Positions 35,901 through 42,224 of a stretch of DNA of 64,000 bases are shown in pieces (position 1 is the first letter of the stretch; each line of letters begins with the position of its first letter). The notes beneath the pieces are model-generated. The model saw only the letters and a list, made by a program, of their open reading frames with translations. It had not been told where the DNA came from and did not search any database. Made by a program: the position numbers and the translations under genes. The stretch is from Microglena sp. YARC. Taxonomy: Eukaryota > Chlorophyta > Chlorophyceae > Chlamydomonadales > Chlamydomonadaceae. Location: NCBI GenBank assembly GCA_022414725.1, contig CM039462.1, positions 116,309,409-116,373,408 on the forward strand, written 5' to 3'.

Positions 35901-37187
35901 TAGTGTTCTGTTTTGTTGTGATAAGAAATAAAGAATTGTATACAAAAAGAAGCAATTGTCGCATCAAAGCTGCTCTCGAAGTTACTTTACCACCGCAGTC
36001 GTTGCTAAGTTCACGTTTGCCAAACTGCTGCCTTGACAGAGGCGGAGACATGTATTCCTTGCTGTCACTCGGTAGTCTGAGCTCAGGCGCGGTCTGCGAA
36101 AGCAAAACCCGCGGTAACCATTCGGCAGTGCAAACGAACGGGAAGGTTCCTTCGAACTCATGCCTCGTGGCAAGGCCTAACAATTCCCATTTTTGTCTCC
36201 ACCACTTACCAAGTCGTGCACCTGACCTCTCTTCACCTCGACCACCGCAGATATGGGGCAGAGACAGCTGCTGCTGCTGCGAAGGCCGCAAGTGAGGGAA
36301 TATCTTGCAGCCTTGACTCGTCATCTGGCGCTGACGTCACCCTCTCTACTTTGGCAGCTCGCGAGGCTCCCCGGCATAGAAGTACAGATATCGAGGCGAG
36401 CCGGTACCCGGTCGACACTGCGGAGGTTGAGCTTGCTGGTGTCTCCGGAAGTGTCGGAGCGGAGGTTAGGCGCTACACAGCCCATTCCTTCAAAATCATG
36501 CGCCCCTTGACGCATCACGAGCCGACCTTCCAGCGGACCTCTCTCGGCAGCAGTGTGTTTGAACCTAATCTGCACCAGCGCGCCCCTCCTGCTACCATCG
36601 CTACTGACAACAACCGCGCTTCTGCTGGACACTCTTCTGACAGACGCGCTTTTGACATGCTCTCTTCTGATGTGCTCCCATCTGCGAAACATACTTCAGA
36701 ACCCACTTCAGAAAGACACCCTTTTGACAGGCGTCCCTCAGAGAAACACTCATCTGACAGACGCGCCTCAAATAGGCACTGCAACAAGAAGTACATGCGC
36801 GGGTATCATCCTGGCACTACCTCGGACATTCCGCCCAAGCAGACAGACCTACCTGGCCACCCAGGGACCCGCTCCAGGCTACTTCTGGACCCAGTGCGCT
36901 CCAGCCCCTCAGGCGTACGCACCTCCCTTGCTCCCCACCAGGGTCTCCGCATCAGTCCTCCTACCCCACCCACTAGTCTGGATCAAGACCACGCACTGTT
37001 CTCTATAACCTCTCACTCACCCAGCTTCTCTCCAGCTTCCGCCACCAACCCCTCCACATCGCCCACCATGGCGCACCTACGTGTCATCAACACCACCCTG
37101 GCCGGAGAACCCAGCTCGCCACATCTGCCTGCCCCACGAAATTCGCCCGCCTCATCTCCCAACTCAGGTTATGCTCTTGGCATGTAG
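17509..37187 (+). CDS. CALK: Aurora-like protein kinase, CALK-like (9 exons)
   Basis: Ser/Thr kinase. Exons: 17509-17745, 19514-19813, 20305-20459, 26952-27117, 28105-28173, 30137-30378, 32749-32838, 35705-35863, 36251-37187; all phases agree, giving about 784 residues from the ATG at 17509 (an ATG follows at 17512). Motifs: VVLK with Lys40, alpha-C Glu58, HRDVKHEN with Asp136, DFGLS with Asp157, activation loop [11 protein letters not shown] (Thr171/Thr175), APE at 180-182, DVWS with Asp208, and KRPSAW/NHPW ending near residue 280. The Gly-rich loop is degenerate (HSGYASSVY). The roughly 500-residue tail is Ser/Arg-rich with SSDRRA-type repeats. Known of the family: Chlamydomonas CALK is an Aurora-like kinase of similar length acting in flagellar disassembly; orthology here is inferred. 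The true start may lie upstream, because the frame is open and Ser-rich exons exist near 12.6 kb. Introns are enlarged by copies of exon edges. Confidence 0.85.
17746..17930 (+). repeat. Diverged second copy of the exon 1 donor
   Basis: The exon end and intron start (GCCTTCAAGCAGGTGAGTTT) recur in altered form near 17870 (GCCTTCAAGCGTTTGTGAGT), followed by the same CTTCTGCTTTT and CATCAAACTT blocks. A (CAT)n tract lies between them. Confidence 0.7.
17980..18215. repeat. Poly-C / CCTCCCC low complexity
   Basis: C runs of up to about 20 broken by T and A inside kinase intron 1. Low-complexity sequence with no gene. Confidence 0.9.
18230..18700. repeat. 14-bp minisatellite (CCCTCAACCCTGTA)
   Basis: More than 30 units of CTCAACCCTGTACC and its CTGCACC/CTGCTTC variants. 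They form a higher-order pattern of roughly 70 bases. Confidence 0.95.
18795..19513 (+). repeat. Acceptor-side partial copies of kinase exon 2
   Basis: Three incomplete copies precede the real exon: near 18800, 18949 (broken off at 18990 and resuming at 19190) and 19326. They carry GAGACCAAGTTGTTCTCGTG through GTGGTGCAGCCCCT, then run into (CA)n. The break at 18990-19190 holds about 200 bases of unrelated sequence. Confidence 0.9.
19514..19813 (+). CDS. CALK: Kinase exon 2: hinge to activation loop
   Basis: Exactly 100 codons, phase 0 to phase 0, residues 80-179. It contains [11 protein letters not shown] (hinge), [11 protein letters not shown] (catalytic loop), LGDFGLSIN and [12 protein letters not shown]. 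The acceptor is CTTCTCCAG and the donor ATG/GTAAGG. It is the only copy that continues past GCAGCCCCT. Confidence 0.92.
19814..20304 (+). repeat. Acceptor-side copies of kinase exon 3 edge, plus donor echo
   Basis: The exon 2 end (GACTACATGGTAA) recurs at 19847. Three partial copies of the exon 3 start lie near 19948 (CCAAGGTGTTGA), 20045 (CAGGCACCCGATGTGTTGAA) and 20170 (CACCCGAGGTGTTTATAATG) before the real CAGGCTCCCGAGGTGTTAAA at 20302. The spacers are C-rich. Confidence 0.85.
20305..20459 (+). CDS. CALK: Kinase exon 3: APE to subdomain IX
   Basis: 155 nt, residues 180-231 (the last codon is shared). Begins [10 protein letters not shown] and ends MPPFGHED plus two bases of Arg, leaving phase 2. 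Donor CAG/GTATGT. Its last 70 nt founded the 30-copy array that follows. TGTAG inside the exon at 20385-20389 corresponds to the copies' acceptor. Confidence 0.92.
20460..24215 (+). repeat. 30 tandem copies of a 70-nt exon cassette with splice sites
   Basis: Units start near 20509, 20628, 20757, 20876, 21005 and so on to 24133, spaced 119 or 127-130 bases. Each holds ATGTGTGGTC through CATGAGGACAG, then GTATGT (GTAGGT in the last two) and a 49-59-base spacer ending CTACAG or CTATAG. One copy (21886) has AA instead of AG. Exon-like parts vary mainly at TCA/TCG, GCC/GCG, TAC/TCC and GAG/GAC. Three spacer types (GTCCTATAG, GTACTAGAG, GTACTGAAG) recur in order, giving a partial trimer of about 376 bases. 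Confidence 0.95.
24290..24510 (+). repeat. Dispersed repeat Z (GGCGGAG ... GGGGGCTCCGCC)
   Basis: Contains AAATTGGCGGAGAGTGATCG, GGTGGCAACGGAAGCGAG, GGTCGGTCAAACGGACAA and GGGGGGGCTCCGCCAA. Related copies lie at 32150-32335 and 32385-32600 (reverse) and 41165-41355 (forward). Confidence 0.75.
24640..25075. repeat. ~75-bp AT-rich minisatellite
   Basis: Five to six units of CTAACATTCTCTAATTATAA, ACTCACTAGTATTTATAAAC and TAACATAATATAACATAA blocks. Confidence 0.9.
25130..25200. repeat. Dispersed repeat G (CCCCACCAGGCGTTATCATT)
   Basis: The same block (GGCTCCCTCAATACCACGCC, then CCACCAGGCGTTATCA) occurs reversed at 37557-37605 and, diverged, at 61747-61790. Confidence 0.7.
25222..25376. mobile_element. 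155-bp MITE with 25-bp terminal inverted repeats
   Basis: The ends AGCAATTCAGGGGATGAACT(GGACA) and its reverse complement at 25352-25376 match at 24 of 25 positions. The interior is AT-rich with repeated TCTCGACAA. It has no coding capacity and is non-autonomous by size. Confidence 0.8.
25385..25640. repeat. 41-bp minisatellite, six units
   Basis: The unit contains CAAAGCTATACATGTGTGCT and TCACTCTTTTGGGGTCGCC. Units are nearly identical, so the array is recent. Confidence 0.92.
25645..25835 (+). repeat. Dispersed repeat N (CATTCCGTCG ... GTCAGAAATGGCC)
   Basis: Related copies lie at 37890-38000 (reverse), 43590-43770 and 44278-44420. Shared blocks are CATTCCGTCGNTGCA, GGCTAAANTAGTCAGAAATG and GTCGCACTGGGGTCGCACCG. 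A poly-C run of about 22 interrupts this copy. Confidence 0.7.
25840..26951 (+). repeat. Acceptor-side partial copies of kinase exon 4
   Basis: Two short copies (near 25873 and 26002) and five longer ones (starting near 26082, 26252, 26418, 26595 and 26779) of the exon 4 start precede the real exon. They carry GGACACCACGGAAAGAAGCA to ACCGCTTGCTTCAACGT, then break into CACACACTCACACC, a poly-C run of 15-27 and (CA)n ending in CAG. In the longer copies the exon part reaches about 97 nt and ends AAC/GTACAC, a possible weak donor. Confidence 0.93.
26952..27117 (+). CDS. CALK: Kinase exon 4: C-lobe end (subdomains X-XI)
   Basis: The only copy continuing past CTTCAACGTC. The first G completes Arg231 from exon 3, then [40 protein letters not shown] and [18 protein letters not shown] carries the conserved subdomain XI Arg. 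I place the donor at GCG/GTGGGT because this gives phase 0 and joins a Ser-rich exon 5; GG/GTACAA is the alternative. Confidence 0.9.
27118..27970 (+). repeat. Donor-side copies of kinase exon 4 end (~105-bp unit)
   Basis: Seven copies of AAGCGCCCCTCCGCCTGGCA, CAACCACCC, GGGCAGCGGTCTCGGCAGCG and GTGGGTACAATTTATATTAT follow the exon, near 27253, 27360, 27467, 27571, 27676, 27780 and 27885. The AT-rich spacers contain AAATGAAATCATCATCATTT. Confidence 0.93.
28105..28173 (+). CDS. CALK: Kinase exon 5: Ser-rich linker
   Basis: 69 nt (23 codons), phase 0 to 0, read [23 protein letters not shown]. Acceptor CACCTAACAG, donor CAG/GTGGGC. The alternative phase would read [12 protein letters not shown]. 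The Ser-rich phase is preferred because it also joins the next exon in frame. Confidence 0.7.
28174..29370 (+). repeat. GT-rich intron with donor-side GTGGGCATGTGCTCT copies
   Basis: The first intron bases GTGGGCATGTGCTCT recur near 28899, 28950, 28999, 29045 and 29220, separated by TATGTCTGTTTGTGTGTG units of 20 bases (over ten perfect ones at 28620-28870). Long Cys/Val frames here are artefacts. Confidence 0.9.
29370..29510 (+). repeat. SINE-like dispersed repeat E
   Basis: Starts GCACGAACTACGGCTCCCC and includes GGTTGGGCAAGTCCCTCTAG, CCTATTTGGCTACCCC and TGGACTGTAAAC, ending in ACATACATACATG. Other copies or fragments: 35055-35115 (-), 41705-41740 (-), 45237-45385, 46350-46410 (-), 49888-49945, 57205-57290 and 63478-63540. 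A conserved 3' end followed by a microsatellite suggests a retroposed SINE/LINE tail. Confidence 0.7.
29570..30136 (+). repeat. Acceptor-side copies of kinase exon 6 edge
   Basis: About nine partial copies of TCAGGTCGACC(A/T)CGCACAAGG precede the exon (near 29570, 29650, 29705, 29751, 29840, 29886, 29940, 30030 and 30083), each in a C-rich, CA-containing unit. Two carry the longer GGGTGCGCCCTCC extension. Confidence 0.88.
30137..30378 (+). CDS. CALK: Kinase exon 6: tail segment
   Basis: 242 nt, entering at phase 0 and leaving at phase 2. Reads [18 protein letters not shown] at the start and [12 protein letters not shown] at the end. Acceptor CTCCTTCAG, donor CGCAG/GTGTGG. No domain recognised; basic and Gln/Pro-containing. 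Confidence 0.8.
30379..30525 (+). repeat. CA-rich intron start with three donor copies
   Basis: CGCAGGTGTGG at the exon end recurs as CGCAGGTGTGGGC near 30425 and CACAGGTGTGGAT near 30505, with (CA)n between them. Confidence 0.7.
30526..30704. mobile_element. ATGATATCAT-type MITE (family C)
   Basis: The ends GGGAACGGCAAATCATATGA and its near reverse complement (TCATATTGCCGATCCC) flank palindromic TCATATGATATCATATGA segments. Copies at 38935-39093 and 59050-59268 share the internal TGTTGACCAAAG and AGACTGCCGGCATCA blocks. Confidence 0.8.
30705..32005. repeat. CA-rich microsatellite block in kinase intron 6
   Basis: Long imperfect (CA)n with CACTCA, GCATG and ATACA variants, interrupted by a non-repetitive patch at 31080-31225. 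GGAGAGGAGTCAGTCT occurs twice (31590, 31775). Confidence 0.93.
31085..31180 (+). repeat. Isolated copy of the exon 8 acceptor edge
   Basis: CCTGTTGCTCCAGGGAGCAG, GTGCCCTCAACCACC and CCCAAGTGCT match the units in front of exon 8 at 35515-35705, but this copy lies about 4.5 kb upstream, before exon 7. Confidence 0.8.
32010..32095 (+). other. tRNA-like 3' half (B-box-like), not a full tRNA
   Basis: GAGTTCAAATC at 32069-32079 resembles a Pol III B box, followed by CCCCCCAACTCCA like a T-arm and acceptor strand. No matching 5' acceptor strand or D-arm lies about 60-70 bases upstream. Probably a decayed tRNA-derived fragment. Confidence 0.25.
32120..32740 (-). repeat. Two reverse copies of dispersed repeat Z plus a partial
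   Basis: TTTTTGGCGGGGCTCCC at 32148 and GGCGGAGCCCCCAGGTAACC at 32388 begin two related copies. Each includes GACACGTC(A/G)GCCAAC and TTCCGTTGCCACCTGTTGCT-like blocks. TTTTCCGCGACGCTTGCGAT and GACCTCACAGTCACCC occur again at 32690-32735, just before exon 7. Confidence 0.75.
32749..32838 (+). CDS. CALK: Kinase exon 7: short Ser/Arg-rich tail segment
   Basis: 90 nt, phase 2 to phase 2. Reads [20 protein letters not shown] then [10 protein letters not shown]. Acceptor ATTCGCAG, donor TCCAG/GTAAGG. Resembles a basophilic phosphosite region; no domain. Confidence 0.78.
33232..33400 (+). repeat. SINE-like dispersed repeat F with (GTAT)n tail
   Basis: TAGCTCCGGCTTACGCTATG, CTTCACGTCCTGTGAGTAAC and CTACACGGATGTAACAATTT, then (GTAT)n. 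About 90 bases recur almost identically in reverse at 45515-45600, and a diverged relative may lie near 53050. Confidence 0.8.
34230..34930. repeat. Two short tandem duplications (~125 and ~153 bp)
   Basis: A block with GCAGTGGGAAGAA(G/T)TTGCAGT occurs at 34315 and 34457. A second unit with GTAGCGCTACCGAAATCAGG and GCGGGATGCGCAACAGGTAG occurs at 34600-34748 and 34753-34900. The 162-codon frame there is a repeat product. Confidence 0.8.
35420..35704 (+). repeat. Acceptor-side copies of exon 8 edge
   Basis: TTCTCCCTGTTGCTCCTCCAG-like acceptors recur at 35515-35537, 35607-35632 and 35683-35704. Each is followed by GGNNNAGGTGCC-like starts and preceded by AAACCCAAGTGCTGACCAGC. Only the last continues into the open frame. 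Confidence 0.85.
35705..35863 (+). CDS. CALK: Kinase exon 8: tail segment
   Basis: 159 nt, phase 2 to phase 2. Reads [40 protein letters not shown] and [11 protein letters not shown]. Acceptor CTCCTCCAG, donor TTTTCAG/GTAAGG. No known domain. Confidence 0.8.
36251..37187 (+). CDS. CALK: Kinase exon 9: long Ser-rich C-terminus and stop
   Basis: Acceptor CGACCACCGCAG. The first A completes Arg from exon 8, then [20 protein letters not shown] and onward for 311 residues, ending NSGYALGM and TAG. It contains repeated (H/K)SSDRRA and SE(R/K)H motifs (about residues 155-200 of the exon) and a Pro/Ser-rich end. Likely a disordered, phosphorylatable tail. Overlapping minus-strand frames are shadows. 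Confidence 0.85.
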
Positions 37188-37189
37188 CG

Positions 37190-37900
37190 CCGCTCCTCTG
37201 AACCCACCACTTCACCCACCTTTCTATCCCCGAGGAAGTGCGGCCCAAAGCGGATGTGTGTTCCTGACAGCGTGTAGCTATATAGCTAAATAAAGCAAGC
37301 TGGCATACTTAGTGCGGCCTAAAACAGATGGGTGTTACTGACAGCTAACATGTTAAGCTGAGTAAAGCAAGTGCGGCCCGAAGCGGATTTGTGATACTGA
37401 CAGCCAGGGTACTACTTCTTGCCAAATTGGTCAGCGCTTTCTAGTGCAAAAAGAGCAAAAACTGCGCGCTGCGCCCACAGGGGGTCGAAAAAACTGCGCG
37501 AAATGCGTAATGGGGCTCAAAAAGCGTGCGCTTGGACAAGCTGCCGAGCGCGCTTTGTAATGATAACGCCTGGTGGGGCGTGGTGTTAAGGGAGCCCGTC
37601 GTACGCGGGTGGGGAGCGGTCTCCGAGCTCAACTGGACAAGCTACCATCGCGGTAGACGACGACCTGCAACGCCAAGGGCGACCGAAGGGGGAGTCGTAG
37701 CGCGCTTTGTAGTACCCTGCTGACAGTGTGCAGGTTAAGCTAAATAAACCAAGTATGCCCTAGTGGGCCGACCCACTTAGAAGTACAGCTTGCTGTATTG
37801 CTGCGCACACTCACCCAAAAGCAGATGGGTGTTACTGGCAGCTTTTTAGCTGAAGCTAAATAAAGCAAGTGCAGCCTATTGGGGCACACCTTTTTTTGTG
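37190..37900 (+). repeat. 3'-UTR-derived tandem units, interrupted by a MITE
   Basis: About four or five diverged units of GTGCGGCCNAAAGCGGATG, GTGTTNCTGACAGC and AGCTAAATAAAGCAAG occur at 37228-37405 and 37720-37885. The first includes AATAAA at 37289. A hAT-like MITE sits in the middle at a CTGACAGC target. Confidence 0.8.
37405..37719. mobile_element. hAT-like MITE (CAGGGTACTAC ends), with nested insert
   Basis: Ends CAGGGTACTAC and GTAGTACCCTG; flanks CTGACAGC and CTGACAGT give a 7/8 target-site duplication, as expected for hAT elements. The interior has GCCAAATTGGTCAGCGCTTT and AACTGCGCGCTGCGCCCACA. Repeat G is nested inside at about 37557-37605. No transposase. Confidence 0.85.
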
Positions 37901-38000
37901 TGTGCCATGCGTCGCAAATTGAGCGACTCGGTGCGACCCTGGTGTGACGCGCTGCGCCCCATGAAGCGCGGAGCCCGGGGATTCGAAGAACCATTTCTGA
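37890..38000 (-). repeat. Dispersed repeat N, reverse copy
   Basis: GCGTCGCAAATTGAGCGACT, CGGTGCGACCCTGGTGTGAC and CCATTTCTGACTAGT match the reverse complement of the copies at 25645 and 44278. Confidence 0.7.
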
Positions 38001-38007
38001 CTAGTCA

Positions 38008-38845
38008 TCATGTTCGACAATTTTTATGACAGCTTGAAGAAAAATGGAAAAAACGAAATTAGGGTCTGCGTAAACCTCTTAGACCCTTTTGGACCCTCTT
38101 CAACCCACTTGGATGGGTGGAAGACATCTACCCATCGATCCATCTGCAGGAATCAAGCATCTAGATCTGGTCTAGGTTTCCCCCAAATACACACACACTC
38201 CATAATTTCAGATGATTTAACCCCTGCACTACTGATCACTCACCCCCTCCACTTTCCACCAGCACCACTCCACCAGCACCACTCCACAAGCATCACTCCA
38301 CCAGCACCACTCCACCAGCATCACTCCACAAGCATCACTCCACCAGCATCACTCCACCAGCACCACTCCACCAGCATCACTCCACCAGCATCACTCCACC
38401 AGCATCACTCCACCAGCATCACTCCACCAGCACCACTCCACCAGCATCACTCCACCAGCACCACTCCACCAGCATCACTCCACCAGCATCACTCCACCAG
38501 CACCACTCCACCAGCATCACTCCACCAGCATCACTCCACCAGCACCACTCCACCAGCACCACTATACCAGCATCACTCCACCAGCATCACTCCACCAGCA
38601 CCACTCCACCAGCATCACTCCACCAGCACCACTCCACCAGCATCACTCCACCAGCACCACTCCACCAGCATCACTCCACCAGCATCACTCCACCAGCACC
38701 ACTCCACAAGCAGGGGTCGCACGCATCCAAACCCTGTTGCGAGCGAAGAGAGTCAAGGAGGGTCTAAGAGGTTTGGGCAGACCTTGGTCTCGTGTTTCTT
38801 TTTTTCTACAAGTTGTCATCATAAGTGTCAAACGTGACAAGCAAG
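38008..38845. mobile_element. Fold-back-like element around a 14-bp minisatellite
   Basis: The left arm (about 38008-38100) and right arm (about 38730-38840) are diverged inverted repeats; GTAAACCTCTTAGACCC on the left is mirrored by GGGTCTAAGAGGTTTGGGC on the right. The core 38245-38715 is about 32 units of ATCACTCCACCAGC. Inverted arms around tandem repeats recall fold-back transposons. Confidence 0.65.
38245..38715. repeat. 14-bp minisatellite (ATCACTCCACCAGC)
   Basis: About 32 units with A(T/C)CACTCCACCAGC variants. The 275-codon plus frame across it is the repeat read in a 14-residue cycle, not a gene. Confidence 0.95.
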
Positions 38846-38934
38846 ATTCATGCATCACTATGCAGCGACGGAATGGCGAGGCGTCGTTGGAAGAAGAAAA
38901 ATGTGTAGCACACTTGCATTTAGAGACTGCCATT

Positions 38935-39093
38935 TCATATGGTTTTGACCAAAGAAGGAACGTATGATATCATATGAGATCATGCAAATTGCATCATATG
39001 ATATTGTATATAAATGGAAACTTTAGCCTTGTCAGACTGCCGGCATCAAATGACGTTGTATGATGACATGATATCACATTTCCGTTCCCTACT
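38935..39093. mobile_element. ATGATATCAT-type MITE (family C), diverged
   Basis: TTTTGACCAAAG, GCATCATATGATATTGTATA, CAGACTGCCGGCATCA and TGACATGATATCACAT match the copies at 30526 and 59050. Ends TTCCGTTCCCTAC. Confidence 0.75.
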
Positions 39094-39124
39094 TACAAGT
39101 GCAGCATGCTGTGTTGCTAGCAGG

Positions 39125-39310
39125 GCTAAGAAACCTAGATGTGGTTAGAGCCACATCTAACCACATTTAACCACATCTAACCACTGCAAGCCACGTGCAG
39201 CCAATACCTTGACCGACCATCTGATAGGGCCAAGAAACCTAGATGTGGTTCGAGCCACATCTAACCACATTTTACCATATCTAACCACTACCTTGGCCAA
39301 CCATCTGATA
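39125..39310. repeat. CCACATCTAACCA repeats, two larger units
   Basis: AAGAAACCTAGATGTGGTT and GAGCCACATCTAACCACATT occur at 39129 and 39231, with internal CCACATCTAA subrepeats. Confidence 0.8.
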
Positions 39311-39374
39311 TGGTCTATCGATACTCTCATTTGTGCAAAGATATACATAGACACACCGGTTGTCTATTCATGCG

Positions 39375-40050
39375 GCCAGTCCAGGCTATTTTCAGGCTAT
39401 TCAAGGCTACTTTCAGGCTATTTCAGGCTATTCAAGGCTACTTTCAGGCTATTCAAGGCTATGTTATATGGTAGGATATAAGGCATCATTTGTCAGGCCT
39501 TTTTTAGCTATGATAGGCTATTTATAAGGCTGTTATCATAAGACCCACAGGGCTATGATATGCTATTTCAGGTTATTTTTATAAGGCCCTTTCGGCTATG
39601 ATCGGCTATTTTGGGCTATGGTACGCTACTGTCATCAAGCCATTTCTAGCTATGATAGGTTATTTCGGGCTATGGTACGCTATTGTCATCAAGCCATTTC
39701 TAGCTATGATACGCTATTTCAGGCTATGGTACGCTATTGTCATCAAGCCATTTCTAGCTATGATAGGTTATTTCATGCTATGATAGGCTATTGTCAAAAT
39801 ACCATTTCTAGCTATAATAGGCTATTACCATAAGTCCTTTCCTAGCTATGATAGGCTATTGTCATAAAGCTATTTCAGGCTATGGTAGGCTACTGTCATA
39901 AAGCCATGTCGGGGTACGGTCAGCTATTTCAGGCTATGGTAGGCTATTGCCATAAGTCCCCATTTCTAGCTATGATAGGCTATGGTAGGCTACTGTCATA
40001 AGGCCATGTCGGGGTACGGTCAGCTATTTTCAAGCTGTTTCGCACGTAGG
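39375..40050. repeat. ~55-60-bp minisatellite (GGCTATGATAGGCTATTTC)
   Basis: About eleven units of CTAGCTATGATAGGCTATTT, CAGGCTATGGTACGCTA and TGTCATAAAGCCATTTC. The left end degenerates to AGGCTA(C/T)TTTCAGGCTATT units of about 20 bases. Confidence 0.9.
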
Positions 40051-40194
40051 CTACTGAATGTGACAGTATGAACGCAAAGGTCCCTGGACTTCAGTGGGTC
40101 AAAAACTAAAATCGGTCGAACAGCCTGACCGCCCTTGTCGACCTGAGGTGAGCGGCCCCCAAACCCCTCCATACTCCTACTCCCTACTCCTTCA

Positions 40195-40450
40195 GTTCGG
40201 TAGAAATCCTGGGGGTTGGTGGGAGAATCGTGTTTGTTTGGTTCAGATCTTGGGGGTTGGTGGGGGGATGCTGTGTGTTAGGTACAGATCCTGGGACGTG
40301 GGCAGATCTTGGGGGTTGGTGGGGGGATGCTGTGTGTTAGGTACAGATCCTGGGACATGGGCAGATCTTGGGGGTTGGTGGGGGGATGCTGTGTGTTAGG
40401 TAGAGATCTTGGGGGCTGGTGGGAGGATGCTGTGTGTTAGTTACATCCTA
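40195..40450. repeat. ~64-bp repeat (CAGATCTTGGGGGTTGGTGG)
   Basis: Four to five units containing GATCTTGGGGGTTGGTGGGG, GGATGCTGTGTGTTAGG and TACAGATCCTGGGAC. Confidence 0.9.
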
Positions 40451-40565
40451 GGACGTGGGCCAATGGCCTCAGTCGACGCCGAACCCTTAGGTTTAATAGG
40501 CAAACCTCATCTGGCAGACGGCTGAGACAGTGGAGTCTCTGCTGCATTGAGGGCGGTTAAAAGTA

Positions 40566-41140
40566 GAATGCATGAGTGGAATGCAATGCATGAGTGGAAA
40601 GCAATGCATGAGTGGAATGCAATGCATGAGTGGAATGCAATGCATGAGTGAAATGCAATGCATGAGTGGAATGCAATGCATGAGTGGAATGCAATGCATG
40701 AGTGGAATGCATTGCATGAGTGGAATGCAATGCATCAGTGGAATGCAATGCATCAGTGGAATGCAATGCATGAGTGGAATGCATTGCATGAGTGGAATGC
40801 AATGCATGAGTGGAATGAGTGGAATGCATTGCATGAGTGGAATGCAATGCATCAGTGGAATGCAATGCATCAGTGGAATGCAATGCATGAGTGGAATGCA
40901 ATGCATGAGTGGAATGCAATGCATCAGTGGAATGCAATGCATGAGTGGAATGCAATGCATGAGTGGAATGCATTGCATGAGTGGAATGCAATGCATGAGT
41001 GGAATGCAATGCATGAGTGGAATGCAATGCGTGAGTGGAATGCATTGCATGAGTGGAATGCAATGCATGAGTGGAATGCAATACATGAGTGGAATGCAAT
41101 GCATGAGTGGAATGCAATGCATGAGTGGAAAGCAAAAGTG
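40566..41140. repeat. 18-bp minisatellite (GGAATGCAATGCATGAGT)
   Basis: About 31 units with ATGCATCAGT and ATGCATTGCATGAGT variants. Frames on both strands (up to 332 codons on the minus strand) are repeat translations. Confidence 0.97.
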
Positions 41141-41159
41141 GAAAACAACAGCATAACAT

Positions 41160-41360
41160 GCATAGCGACGCGGAAAATCGGCGGAGTGTGGTGGCAACGG
41201 AAGGAAAGGTGACAACGATGGAGTTGACGGAAGCGAGTTAGTTACGCAACCGTTGGATGACGTGTCAGGCTTCAAGCAAGAATATTTTCGGTCGGACGGA
41301 CAAATGGGTAACCCTGGGGGCTCCCGCCCCTTTGAAGTGGGGGCTCCGCCAAAAACAGAT
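41160..41360 (+). repeat. Dispersed repeat Z, forward copy
   Basis: Contains GGAAAATCGGCGGAGTGTGG, GATGACGTGTCAGGCTTCAA, GGTCGGACGGACAAATGGGT and GGGGGCTCCGCCAAAAAC. Confidence 0.75.
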
Positions 41361-41457
41361 GCATAACATGGGGTGTTTGTGCACTGGGCTTGCTGTGTTG
41401 GACATTTGAATATCAGCAGGTGCTTGTAGCAGGAGTGTATCTGGTCGTGGCGGTGGG

Positions 41458-41484
41458 GGGAGGGGGGGGGGGGGGGGGGGGGGT
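41458..41484. repeat. Poly-G rich run
   Basis: GGGGAGG followed by about 20 consecutive G. Confidence 0.9.
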
Positions 41485-42224
41485 ACTTCAATTTCAGATA
41501 ATTTGGGGTGCTACTGTCAAAAGAGTGGGGGTTGTGCTACATTGAGGGTGGTACAAATAAAACAATGGGGTCTGCGCTACATTGAGGTCAGTAAAAAGTA
41601 AAATGCATCAACTAATATCTAAGTTATGCACGTAGGCTACGGCGACCGTTTTCTATGTGTATGTGTGTGTGTGTCAATGCACGCATGTGTATGTATGTCT
41701 GTTGTTGCAGCCTTGGGATAGCCAAATAGGCTGAAGATCAATGTGTGTGTGCGTGTCAAAGCTCAGCGCCAGCTACCTTTATTTTTATTGTTGGTGCGCT
41801 CGTATTCATGGTACCTCTGATCCGGCGACCGGCGCCCTGCTGATGGATCAGATCAATTATTTCGGACTGGAGCCACTGCCTAAGTTCTTATTTATTGTAA
41901 GCAGTAAGCCTAGAAGCTGCTGCTCGTAGCTGAAAAGAGAAGCACTGATCCGAGTCAGATGACCGAGTGGTTCCAGCCATCGCTTACAACATAACATGAC
42001 TCCACTTAAGGCTTTACCCTGAATTCTACTGCTAAACTGCTATACAGCATCTGTTGGTGTATCTCATTAGCACTCTGGACTAGATAGCCTGTCCATGTTC
42101 CTATAATTTCCATCCCGTTTGGATGAATGGTTGTCTGGTTGACCATTCCTCTCGACGACGCAAGTGCGGATTTGATCTGGGGGTCCACCTGAGCAACCCT
42201 GATGTGTGCACCTCATCATCCCCC

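Noticed and set aside
35860..36324. 154-codon minus-strand frame
   Set aside because: Overlaps kinase exon 8-9 sequence and the intron between them, which have consistent splice phases on the plus strand.
38010..38837. 275-codon His/Ser/Thr/Pro frame
   Set aside because: 14-bp minisatellite read in a 14-residue cycle.
40493..41491. 332-codon minus-strand frame with CIPLMH repeats
   Set aside because: 18-bp minisatellite translation; the other strand gives equally long frames.
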